A stretch of 58,720 bases of DNA from Dongibacter bovis (GTDB taxonomy: Bacteria > Bacillota > Negativicutes > Selenomonadales > Selenomonadaceae), in the NCBI GenBank assembly GCA_902763085.1, contig CACWQW010000016.1, forward strand, positions 1 to 58,720, written 5' to 3'. Position numbers and translations under genes: made by a program. Shown piece by piece: positions 27,690 through 35,521 of the stretch (its first letter is position 1; every line of letters begins with the position of its first letter). The notes under the pieces are model-generated. The model did no database searches and was not told the DNA's origin. It worked only from the letters and a program-made list of their open reading frames with translations.

Positions 27690-29023
27690 ACGAGCAGAGG
27701 GTGGATATCAAGAAATTCACGGACGCTATCGCTGGCGCCGTCTCCGTCAAGCTCACGGGCAAGGTCACGCAGGTCATCGGCCTCGTCATCGAGTCGCAGG
27801 GGCCGACGGTCAGCGTCGGCGAGCTCTGCTATGTCTCCTCGCATTTCCCCAACGTCCCGCCCGTGCCGGCAGAAGTCGTCGGCTTTCGGGAGGGATTTGT
27901 CATGTTGATGCCCATCGGCGAGATGCAGGGCATCGGCCCCGGCTGCGAGGTCGTCTCCGCACAGAAGACGCTCAAGGTCAAGGTCGGCCCGGAGCTCCTC
28001 GGGCGCGTGCTCGACGGCCTCGGCAATCCCATGGACGGCAAGGGCCCCATCCTCTCAAAGCGCGAGTACCCGCTCCAGGCGCCGCCGCCCGCGCCGCTCA
28101 CGCGACCGCGCATCCATGAGAATCTCTACGTCGGCGTACGTGCGATCGACGGACTCATCACGATGGGCGACGGGCAGCGCATCGGCATCATGGCGGGCTC
28201 GGGCGTCGGCAAGTCGACGCTGCTCTCCATGATCGCGCGCAACACCGAGGCGGACATCAGCGTCATCGCGCTCGTCGGCGAGCGCGGCCGCGAGGTGCGC
28301 GACTTCATCGAGCGCGATCTCGGCGAGGAAGGGCTGAAGCGCTCCGTCGTCGTCGTCGCGACCTCCGACCAGCCGGCGCTCGTGCGCATCAAGGGCGCGA
28401 TGACGGCGACGGCGATCGCGGAGTATTTCCGCGACCAGGGGCACAAGGTCATCCTCATGATGGACTCCGTCACGCGCTTCGCGATGGCGCAGCGCGAGGT
28501 CGGGCTGACGATCGGCGAGCCGCCAGCGACGCGCGGCTACACGCCTTCCGTTTTCGCGATGCTCCCGCGCCTCCTAGAGCGCGCGGGCACGAGCGGCAAG
28601 GGCTCGATCACGGGCATCTACACCGTGCTCGTCGACGGCGACGATATGAATGAGCCGATCGCTGACGCCGTGCGCTCCATCCTCGACGGTCATATCGTGC
28701 TCTCGCGCAATATTGCCGCGCAGAACCATTTCCCCGCCATCGACATCATGACGAGCGTGAGCCGTGTCATGAATGAAGTCGTCTCCAAGGAACACCTTCA
28801 GGCGGCACAGCGCATGCGTCAGCTCATGGCCGTCTACCGCGACGCGGAGGACCTCATCCACATCGGCGCCTATGTCAAGGGCTCCAGCGCGAAGATCGAC
28901 GAGGCCATCGCAAAGATCGACGCCATCAACGAGTTCCTCTGCCAGGGCATCTTCGAGGTCGATACGTATGAGGAGACGGAGCGGAAACTCGAGGCGATCA
29001 CCGGGGCAGGCAGTGCATCATGA
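27686..29023 (+). CDS. fliI: Flagellum-specific ATP synthase FliI
   Basis: The hexameric ATPase of the flagellar type III export apparatus. 445 residues starting at ATG 27686 (MNEQRVDIKK); Walker A GSGVGKST, the ALVGERGREV stretch, Walker B region VILMMDSVTRFAMAQREV and the family signature GEPPATRGYTPS are all present. ATGA overlaps join it to fliH upstream and fliJ downstream. An open frame running farther upstream is only fliH read out of frame. Confidence 0.97.
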   Translation: MNEQRVDIKKFTDAIAGAVSVKLTGKVTQVIGLVIESQGPTVSVGELCYVSSHFPNVPPVPAEVVGFREGFVMLMPIGEMQGIGPGCEVVSAQKTLKVKVGPELLGRVLDGLGNPMDGKGPILSKREYPLQAPPPAPLTRPRIHENLYVGVRAIDGLITMGDGQRIGIMAGSGVGKSTLLSMIARNTEADISVIALVGERGREVRDFIERDLGEEGLKRSVVVVATSDQPALVRIKGAMTATAIAEYFRDQGHKVILMMDSVTRFAMAQREVGLTIGEPPATRGYTPSVFAMLPRLLERAGTSGKGSITGIYTVLVDGDDMNEPIADAVRSILDGHIVLSRNIAAQNHFPAIDIMTSVSRVMNEVVSKEHLQAAQRMRQLMAVYRDAEDLIHIGAYVKGSSAKIDEAIAKIDAINEFLCQGIFEVDTYEETERKLEAITGAGSAS

Positions 29024-29487
29024 AGAAATTCAAGTTCCAGCTCGAGACGCTCTTGCGCGTGACGCGCAGGAAGAAAGACGACGCCGAGACGGCGTTCGCC
29101 AAGGCGTCGCGCGACCTCGAGGACAGGCGCGCGCACATGCAGCTGCTTCTCGATGAGATGCAGCGCGGCCAGCGCGAGTACGACGCGATCTCTCAGGAGG
29201 GCAAGCGCGTGACCGTCGGCCGCCTCATGGAGTTCAACAGCTTCTTCGCCTGGAAGCGCGAGCAGATCAGCCTGCAGCAGCAGAGCATCCTCACGGCGAA
29301 GGCGGAGAAGCAGAAGCGGCTCAAGGAGCTCACGTCCGTCATGAGCTACCTCAAGAGCATCGAGCAGCTCAAGGAGAAACGGTATCAGCAGTACAAGGAG
29401 CAGGTGCTCCTCGAGGAGCAGAAGTCGCTCGATGAGATCGGCCTGCAGCTCTATATGAGAAATGGGAAGGCAAGGGACGCATTATGA
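29020..29487 (+). CDS. fliJ: Flagellar export protein FliJ
   Basis: FliJ is the central stalk of the FliI ring and cycles export chaperones. 155 residues, nearly all an antiparallel coiled coil rich in Lys, Glu, Arg and Gln (FQLETLLRVTRRKKDDAE at the start). The 3' end overlaps the next gene. Confidence 0.9.
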   Translation: MKKFKFQLETLLRVTRRKKDDAETAFAKASRDLEDRRAHMQLLLDEMQRGQREYDAISQEGKRVTVGRLMEFNSFFAWKREQISLQQQSILTAKAEKQKRLKELTSVMSYLKSIEQLKEKRYQQYKEQVLLEEQKSLDEIGLQLYMRNGKARDAL

Positions 29488-30119
29488 TCAATATGGCAGA
29501 CATCACGCATGTGCAGCAGCGCATCGCCGCGATCGAGAAGAAGTTCGGGCAGATGCAGCAGGTGCCGGGCGCCTCGTTCGGCCAGGTGCTCGACCGCACG
29601 CTGCGGGCGCAGGACGCGGCGGCGCAGCAGCATCAGACGCCAGCGGCCTCCGCGGCGCCGCAGGCGGGCGCGGCCCAGCGCAGCCATGCCCCCTCGCCGC
29701 TCAACGTCGGCACGGGCATGACGGCGGTCTCCGACCTCCCCGTGGCGGACAGCAACCTGAGCGCCATCGTGAATCAGGCGGCGCGTGAATATCAGGTCGA
29801 CCCACGCCTCGTGAACGCCGTTGCGCAGGCGGAGTCGGGCGGCGACCAGTCTGCCGTCTCGCCGGTCGGCGCCATCGGCGTCATGCAGCTCATGCCGGAG
29901 ACGGCCGCGAGCCTCGGCGTCGATCCCTACGATGAGAAGCAGAACGTTGAGGGCGGCGCGAAGTACCTGCGCGAGATGCTCGACGAGTTCGGCGGCGACG
30001 TGCGCAAGGCGGTCGCGGCGTACAACGCGGGCCCCGCGGCGGTCAGGGCGTACGGCGGCGTGCCGCCCTACCGCGAGACGCAGGACTACGTCAGCAAGGT
30101 CCTCGACCTCTACCGTTGA
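29484..30119 (+). CDS. Lytic transglycosylase (SLT domain) in the flagellar operon
   Basis: 211 residues. The C-terminal half is a transglycosylase SLT domain: catalytic Glu117 in NAVAQAESGG, then GAIGVMQLMPETA, GAKYLREML and AAYNAGPAAVRAYGG. It should cut glycan strands to let the rod pass through peptidoglycan, the role played by the muramidase part of FlgJ elsewhere. The N terminus has no signal peptide; it begins with an amphipathic stretch (ITHVQQRIAAIEKKFGQ) and an Ala/Gln-rich linker. Export by the flagellar apparatus itself is inferred. It overlaps fliJ by four bases. Confidence 0.9.
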   Translation: MINMADITHVQQRIAAIEKKFGQMQQVPGASFGQVLDRTLRAQDAAAQQHQTPAASAAPQAGAAQRSHAPSPLNVGTGMTAVSDLPVADSNLSAIVNQAAREYQVDPRLVNAVAQAESGGDQSAVSPVGAIGVMQLMPETAASLGVDPYDEKQNVEGGAKYLREMLDEFGGDVRKAVAAYNAGPAAVRAYGGVPPYRETQDYVSKVLDLYR

Positions 30120-30151
30120 TTTTCCCATTCCGTATTTGAGGTGACAAAGCG

Positions 30152-30781
30152 ATGGATGAAGAACAGCAGACGCCGAGCAAGAAGCGACGCATTCTCAAGA
30201 TCCTCCTGATACTCTTCCTGCTCCTGGTGCTGATCGTCGGCGGGTTCGCCCTCGGCATCTACCTGCGGATCTTCGATACGCAGGCGGCGAACGAAAAGCT
30301 CGGCCTCTACAATCTGCCCATCATCGGTCAGTATTTCGTCAAGCCGGCGCCGACGGAGCAGGACATGGAGGACAAGCCGGCGGAGGACGTCAAGCCGAAT
30401 CCCGACGATACGAAGAAGGATTCCAAGAAAGTGACGCTCACGAAGAAGGAAATCGAGAAACAGATGAAGGAACGCGAGGCGGCAGACCGCAAGCGCGTCT
30501 CGAAGCTCGCGCGCCTCTACAACGAGATGAAGCCGGCGGACGCGGCGGCGGCGATGGACCAGCTCGACGACGACCTCTGCATCCTCATCCTGCAGCGCAT
30601 GGACGAGGGACAGGCGGCGAAGATCCTCGCGGAGTTCGACGCCTCGAAGACGGCGCGCCTCACGAAGCTCATGTACGAGGGAAAGCAGAAGAAACTGACG
30701 GCGCCGAGCGACGTCGATGCGCTCGCGCAGCAGGGCCAGGACGCGGCAGCGGGCACGCAGGGCACAGCTGCGGGCAACTGA
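30152..30781 (+). CDS. motE: MotE-like flagellar protein (YlxF position)
   Basis: 209 residues. A cytoplasmic N tail of about 15 residues leads into one membrane helix (about 16-38, ILLILFLLLVLIVGGF). A Lys/Glu-rich coiled region follows, then a C-terminal MgtE-N-like fold (ARLYNEMKPADAAAAMDQLD, CILILQRMDEGQAAKILAEF). This is the MotE/YlxF family; MotE was described as a chaperone of the MotC stator protein in rhizobia, and the Bacillus gene in the same position is ylxF. The function here is unproven. A strong terminator follows at 30823. Confidence 0.75.
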   Translation: MDEEQQTPSKKRRILKILLILFLLLVLIVGGFALGIYLRIFDTQAANEKLGLYNLPIIGQYFVKPAPTEQDMEDKPAEDVKPNPDDTKKDSKKVTLTKKEIEKQMKEREAADRKRVSKLARLYNEMKPADAAAAMDQLDDDLCILILQRMDEGQAAKILAEFDASKTARLTKLMYEGKQKKLTAPSDVDALAQQGQDAAAGTQGTAAGN

Positions 30782-30822
30782 ATGTCAGATGCGGCCATGT
30801 CCTAGGGAGAGAGCAGCACTTC

Positions 30823-30860
30823 AAGGAAGCACATCCGTCTGTGCTTCCTTAAGTTTTTTT
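30823..30860 (+). terminator. Strong terminator inside the flagellar locus, between motE and fliK
   Basis: An 11-bp perfect stem, AAGGAAGCACA / TGTGCTTCCTT, with a six-base loop and a seven-T run. It ends the early flgB-motE unit or reduces read-through. Its 3' arm overlaps the -35 of the sigma-28-type promoter. Confidence 0.9.
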
Positions 30861-30875
30861 CCGAAACGACGATAA
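30849..30875 (+). promoter_or_regulatory. Sigma-28 (FliA) type promoter before fliK
   Basis: TTAAGTTT (30849-30856), exactly 11 bases, GACGATAA (30868-30875). Against the enterobacterial sigma-28 consensus TAAAGTTT-N11-GCCGATAA this is 7/8 and 7/8 with ideal spacing. fliA itself lies at 52844. It is placed to start transcription about 15 bases before the fliK ribosome site. Confidence 0.8.
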
Positions 30876-30897
30876 AACTACTGTAGGAGGTGAAAAC

Positions 30898-32511
30898 GTG
30901 AACACAACACAGATCATGAGCACCGCGCCGCAGGCGGGCGCGGTGCAGACCTCTGCCACGAGCACGGTCTCAAAGCCGCTCTCAGCGCAGAAAGCGCAGA
31001 CGGCGGACAGCCGCGGCCAGGACGACTTCGGCAGCGCCCTCGAGAAATCGCAGGGAAATACCGCCAAGGCGGATGACGCTGCAAAGACGACTGATGCCGC
31101 GGACGCCGCGAAGGCAGCAGAGGACGTAGCGGGCGAGACCGCCGTCGCTGGCAAGACGCAGAAGGCGACGAAGGGCGGCAAAGCGAAGTCCGCCGACAAG
31201 GCGCAGGAAGCATCCTCGTCAGAGGAGGCGGCTGCCGCCGAGGCATCGGTGCTCTCAGCAGCGCTCGCCGCGGTCGCTGCCGCGGATGCGACGGTGACCG
31301 TCGAGGCCGGCGCGCCGGAGACGACGGCTGCCGAGCTCCTCAAGACGGACACACAGCCCGCTGCCGCGAGCCTGCAGACGCTCCTGCCGCAGGATGCCGG
31401 CAAGGACGCCCAACAGACAAAGCTCCTCGCGATGCTCGCGGGGCAGTCGTTTGCGACGGACGGCCAGGCGGTGACGGAGGCTCCTCTGACGGGGCACACG
31501 GACGCCGCCGCGATGGCGGACAACCTGCAGCAGGCACAGGCGTCAGGTACAGCGCAGCTCACGGCGCGCGCCAACCAGGCACAGACCTCACTCGCAGAGG
31601 CTTTCGGCCCGCTGCAGGGATGGACGGCCAGCGCGCAGACGCAGCAGACTGCGGTGCAGACCGTGCAGACCGCGCAGGCCACCCAGGCTGCACAGGGCGC
31701 TGCAGCGCTCGCGCAGGCAGGGATGAAGACCGGCGAGACGGCGGAACAGACCGTACAGGTCAGCGACTTCGCGGATCTCCTCGGCACCGAGGTGCAGGTC
31801 GATGGCAGCGCTCCCGTCCAGCCCGTCACGGCACAGGACGGCGGCAGCGCGCTCTTCCAGCAGTCGCCGCAGCAGCAGTCCTTCGCGCAGCTTCCCGGCG
31901 AGGAGATGCCGCAGACAGCGTCCGCCGCTCCCGAGAAGGGGCAGGCAGCAGAGAGCGCCGAGCCGGGGACGTCTGCGACGGCGGCACCGGGCCTCCTGAG
32001 CTTCTCGCAGACGCTCGACGCCACATCGGGCGCGACGTCCACCGCGCCTCAGGCGATGCCGCAGACGGACTATGAGATCCCGAAACAGATCGTCGATCAG
32101 GCGCGCCTCATCCAGCGCGGTCAGGATACGGAGATGGTCATCCACCTGAAGCCGGACCACCTCGGCGACCTGACGCTCCGCGTCTCCGTCGGCACGGATG
32201 GTGCCGTCAATGCCTCGTTCCACTCCAGCAACGCCGAGGTGCGCACCATCATCGAGAATTCGCTCGTCCAGCTCAAGCAGGAGCTCAATAACCAGGGCAT
32301 CAAGGTCGATAACGTCGGCGTCTACGCTGGCCTCGCTGATGGCGGCCTGCCGCAGGATCAGGGACAGCAGCAGGCGTTCCAGCAGGGGAGCCAGCAGCAC
32401 CGTTCGACCCGCGAGAGTGCGGCGGCGTTTGAGGACGGGCAGGAGCTCGCGGCGGCGCTTGCCGCACAGGAAGGAAACACCGCCACGGATGGCGTAGACT
32501 ATCGGATCTGA
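30898..32511 (+). CDS. fliK: Flagellar hook-length control protein FliK
   Basis: FliK is the secreted molecular ruler that stops hook growth and switches export specificity through FlhB. 537 residues from a GTG start with AGGAGG upstream. Most of it is a long Ala/Gln/Thr-rich, low-complexity ruler region (about 1-390). The conserved C-terminal Flg_hook domain follows: EMVIHLKPDHLGDLTLRVSV, then VRTIIENSLVQLKQELNNQG. A Gln-rich tail ends the protein. First gene behind the sigma-28-type promoter. Confidence 0.9.
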   Translation: MNTTQIMSTAPQAGAVQTSATSTVSKPLSAQKAQTADSRGQDDFGSALEKSQGNTAKADDAAKTTDAADAAKAAEDVAGETAVAGKTQKATKGGKAKSADKAQEASSSEEAAAAEASVLSAALAAVAAADATVTVEAGAPETTAAELLKTDTQPAAASLQTLLPQDAGKDAQQTKLLAMLAGQSFATDGQAVTEAPLTGHTDAAAMADNLQQAQASGTAQLTARANQAQTSLAEAFGPLQGWTASAQTQQTAVQTVQTAQATQAAQGAAALAQAGMKTGETAEQTVQVSDFADLLGTEVQVDGSAPVQPVTAQDGGSALFQQSPQQQSFAQLPGEEMPQTASAAPEKGQAAESAEPGTSATAAPGLLSFSQTLDATSGATSTAPQAMPQTDYEIPKQIVDQARLIQRGQDTEMVIHLKPDHLGDLTLRVSVGTDGAVNASFHSSNAEVRTIIENSLVQLKQELNNQGIKVDNVGVYAGLADGGLPQDQGQQQAFQQGSQQHRSTRESAAAFEDGQELAAALAAQEGNTATDGVDYRI

Positions 32512-32526
32512 CAGGAGGAACCATTC

Positions 32527-33066
32527 ATGGCAAATTCACTCAATACCGTTACGGTAGGTGGAACCACCTACACGGCGGAGGACTATGCAAAGCAGCAGGC
32601 ATCGACCGCGGCAGGCACGAACAGCACCCTCGGGAAGGACGCGTTCCTGCAGCTCCTCGTGACGCAGATGCAGTACCAGGATCCGCTCGATCCGCAGGAC
32701 AACAGCGAATACCTCGCCCAGCTCGCGCAGTTCTCGGCGCTGGAGCAGATGACGAATGTCGCTGACAATCTGGAAAAGACGAATACGCTCGTGAGCAACA
32801 TTGATTCGAGCCTGCTCGTCGGTCAGCTCAGCTCCATGATCGGGCAGAAGATCCAGTGGACGACGGAGACTGCGGTCACGGACGAGAATGGCAACGCCGT
32901 CACAGACGCGAACGGCAAGGCGAAGACGACGAAGACGACCTACGAGGGTTCGGTCACGGGCGTCAGCATCTCCGACGGCGCGCCGAGCATCATCGCCAAG
33001 GATGCAAGCGGCACGACGCACAAAGTTGCCATCAGCGATATTACGCGCGTCGGCGAGAGCGCTTGA
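32527..33066 (+). CDS. flgD: Flagellar hook assembly scaffold FlgD
   Basis: FlgD caps the growing hook and is discarded afterwards. 179 residues; the N-terminal signature is clear (LGKDAFLQLLVTQMQYQDPL, DNSEYLAQLAQFSALEQMTN). A shortened C-terminal beta domain (MIGQKIQWTTETA...) lacks the large tudor-like insert of enterobacterial FlgD, as in Bacillus-type proteins. It follows fliK by 15 bases. Confidence 0.93.
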   Translation: MANSLNTVTVGGTTYTAEDYAKQQASTAAGTNSTLGKDAFLQLLVTQMQYQDPLDPQDNSEYLAQLAQFSALEQMTNVADNLEKTNTLVSNIDSSLLVGQLSSMIGQKIQWTTETAVTDENGNAVTDANGKAKTTKTTYEGSVTGVSISDGAPSIIAKDASGTTHKVAISDITRVGESA

Positions 33067-33139
33067 GCAGCGCCGCAGGGATCAACCTCGTCGGACGGGA
33101 ACAGAAACCAGAAAGAATTTCATATAGGAGGGACAGCAG

Positions 33140-33517
33140 ATGGCGGAAAAGATCTTTTTCGATCCCCAGCTGCTTCTGCCCATCCAACGCGCCGGGACCA
33201 TATCCCGGCAAGCGGCACGGCGGCCGCAGGCAGCGGGCTTCGATGAGATGCTTGCTGCCGCGCAGAGCAAGATCACCTTTTCTGAGCATGCGAAAACGCG
33301 GCTCGCAGAGCGCGGGATCGCGATCAGCGAGCAGTCTCTCGCCCAGCTCGGCAGGGCGGTTGATGAGCTCGCCGGGAAAGGAGCCCGTGAATCGCTCGTC
33401 TATCTCGATGGCACGGCATTCGTCGTGAGCGTACCGAAGCGGACGGTGATCACCGCCATGGATGGCAGAGCAAAGGACAATATCATAACGAACATCGACA
33501 GTGCAGCAATTCTCTAG
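33140..33517 (+). CDS. Flagellar operon protein of the TIGR02530 family
   Basis: 125 residues, found between flgD and flgE in many Firmicutes flagellar operons; its biochemical role is unknown. A variable N terminus (FFDPQLLLPIQRAG) leads to the conserved core ITFSEHAKTRLAERGIAISE, and LVYLDGTAFVVSVPKRTVIT closes it. The C-terminal NIITNIDSAAIL resembles family members. GGAGG ribosome site upstream of ATG. Confidence 0.82.
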   Translation: MAEKIFFDPQLLLPIQRAGTISRQAARRPQAAGFDEMLAAAQSKITFSEHAKTRLAERGIAISEQSLAQLGRAVDELAGKGARESLVYLDGTAFVVSVPKRTVITAMDGRAKDNIITNIDSAAIL

Positions 33518-33585
33518 AGTTGGACCTACGGGAGACTCCGGGACGCCGAACGACAGACGCGCCCCACACGCATTGCTGCATCACG

Positions 33586-34994
33586 ATGAGGAAAGAAATT
33601 TCCGGTGTATCCGGACTGAAATCCCATCAGACCCGCATGGATGTCATCGGCAACAACATCGCCAATGTCAACACGACCGGATTCAAATCGAGCCGCACGA
33701 CGTTTGCGGATACGCTTTCGCAGACCCTGTCGGGAGCCTCCGCGCCGCAGGACAATATCGGTGGCACGAACCCTAAGCAGATCGGCCTCGGCACGGGCGT
33801 CGCGAGCATCGACATGCTTTTCACGGACGGCTCCGTGCAGTCCACGGGCAAGAACACGGACCTCTGCCTCTCCGGCAACGGCCTCTTCGTTGTCAAGCGT
33901 GGCAGTGAGACGTACTACACGCGCGACGGCGCATTTGAGTTCGACGCAGAGGGCAATTACGTCCTGCCGAGCAGCGGCCTCTATGTGCAAGGGTGGACAG
34001 CGACGGACGGTGTGCTCAATACGTCGAGCGCGGTGGGCAATATCACGATTCCGGCCACAACCTGAATGCGAGCGTCCCTACCATCACGAAGATTGTTGCA
34101 GGAACGACTACGTATGATGAGACAAACAAGGGTCCGGCCAAGATTGACGGCAATACTGTCAAGTCTGCAACGATTACATTGAGCGATGGCACGACTGTTA
34201 CGGAGACATCTGGCTCTTATACCATTGGTAATAGCTTGCCTGTGACGACGACAGTTACTGCCTATGACAGCTTGGGAACGGCACACAGTATTCCAGTGTA
34301 CTTTACGCTCACGGGTAAAGATACGACAGGTAAAACCGGGAATACATGGACGATTTCGGTCAATAGCGATCTGTCTGAGAAAAATTCCCATTATGATTCT
34401 ACGAAGAAAGCGTTCGTAGACGGGATCGTCGAGGCAGATGGTTCTACGACAACGGCAACGATGACGAAGCAGGAACTCAAGTTTGATACAGATGGCAAGA
34501 TGAAAAGTGGCAGTGGGACGATTACCATGACGTTGACCAACGGCTCTGGCACGGATCAGAAGGTTACGCTCGATCTTTCCACTATTACGCAGTATGCCGG
34601 CAAGAGCACGATCAATGCATCGGCAGACGGTAATGCCGCCGGCACGCTCTCAAGCGTTTCTGTCGACAGCTCGGGCATCATTACGGGCACCTACACAAAC
34701 GGCGTCAAACAGACAGAAGCGCAGGTCGCGGTCGCGCAGTTCACGAACGCCTCCGGTCTCACGAAGACGGGCAACAGCCTCTACCAGGAGTCGAACAACT
34801 CCGGCACTGCGAACGTCAAAACGGCGGCGGATCTCGGCGTTACGATCACGCCGTCCGCGCTTGAGATGTCCAACGTCGATATCGCGAACGAGTTCTCCGA
34901 TATGATCATCACGCAGCGCGGCTTCCAGTCGAACTCGAAGATCATCACGGTCGGCGACGAGATGCTCGAGACCCTCATCAACATGAAGCGCTGA
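33586..34994 (+). pseudogene. flgE: Flagellar hook protein FlgE, frameshifted near 34053
   Basis: FlgE builds the hook. The first frame (33586-34065) gives an intact N-terminal half (SGVSGLKSHQTRMDVIGN, then NGLFVVKRGSETYYTRDGAF) and reaches ...GNITIPA before a stop at 34063. The second frame resumes at GHNLNAS (34053) and runs to the normal C terminus (VDIANEFSDMIITQRGFQSN, ending MLETLINMKR). Rejoining needs about four more bases around CCGGCC, as if GGCCGGCC had lost one GGCC. The middle (about 34075-34650) is far less G+C-rich than its flanks. The ATG has no clear ribosome site and the usual MMRSxYSG start is altered to MRKEISG. Confidence 0.85.
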
Positions 34995-35005
34995 GGCGCT
35001 TCTTC

Positions 35006-35035
35006 AGACCTCCCTCCTACGAGGGAGGTCTTTTT
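35006..35035 (+). terminator. Strong terminator after flgE
   Basis: Perfect 11-bp stem AGACCTCCCTC-CTAC-GAGGGAGGTCT with a T-run; closes the fliK-flgE unit. Confidence 0.93.
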
Positions 35036-35090
35036 ATGCAGAGCATTGCACGTCCTGCCTATTCTTTCTAGGTTTATCGTCCCGGGACGC

Positions 35091-35119
35091 TTGACGAACG
35101 GCGAGGCGTGCGGTATTCT
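35091..35119 (+). promoter_or_regulatory. Sigma-70-type promoter before flbD
   Basis: TTGACG (35091-35096), 17 bases, TATTCT (35114-35119), between the flgE terminator and flbD. An imperfect palindrome, GATTTTC-GTG-GAAAAATC, stands at 35150-35167. Confidence 0.7.
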
Positions 35120-35245
35120 TGAGAGTGTTTCCAACATGATTTCGCAGTTGATTTTCGTGGAAAAATCTTCTTCAAAAAAAGGGAATGCATATCTGCGTGA
35201 CGAATAACAACACTAGCATGAGTGTTTGGGGAGGAGAAGGAACCT

Positions 35246-35446
35246 ATGATCAAACTGACGAAATTCAACTCCAAGACGAACAAGAAAGGCGAGTTCGTCC
35301 TTAACGCGGAAATCATAGAGACGATCGAGGAGACACCGGACACGGTGGTGACGCTCACGAATGGCAAGAAACTCATCGTCGATGAGCCGATGGACGAGAT
35401 CGTGCGGCGCGTGATGAAGTATCGCCGCGCACTGCATCAGTTCTGA
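35246..35446 (+). CDS. flbD: FlbD/SwrD family flagellar protein
   Basis: A 66-residue protein of the FlbD family. The Bacillus member SwrD raises motor torque by supporting stator function. The conserved NAEIIETIEETPDTVVTLTN core and VDEPMDEIVRRVMKYR tail are present. ATG 35246 has GAGGAGAAGG just upstream; the in-frame codon at 35222 is less likely. In many clostridial operons motA and motB follow; here fliL does. Confidence 0.88.
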   Translation: MIKLTKFNSKTNKKGEFVLNAEIIETIEETPDTVVTLTNGKKLIVDEPMDEIVRRVMKYRRALHQF

Positions 35447-35521
35447 GGAGTTTCCCAGCAAGGGAGAGCAGGAGGCTGCCCTTGGGGAAGCGTGGCAGAC
35501 ATGATATGGAGGGATCGATAG

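Noticed and set aside
33993..34052. MDSDGRC as a separate start for the downstream flgE frame
   Set aside because: These residues are the N-terminal flgE sequence read out of frame; similarity to FlgE in this frame begins only at GHNLNAS, so it is one broken gene, not two.
35136..35207. A 23-codon frame (MISQLIFVEKSSSKKG...) in the flbD leader
   Set aside because: It has only a weak GAGAG before the ATG, no sign of an attenuator fold and no recognisable content; it could be chance.
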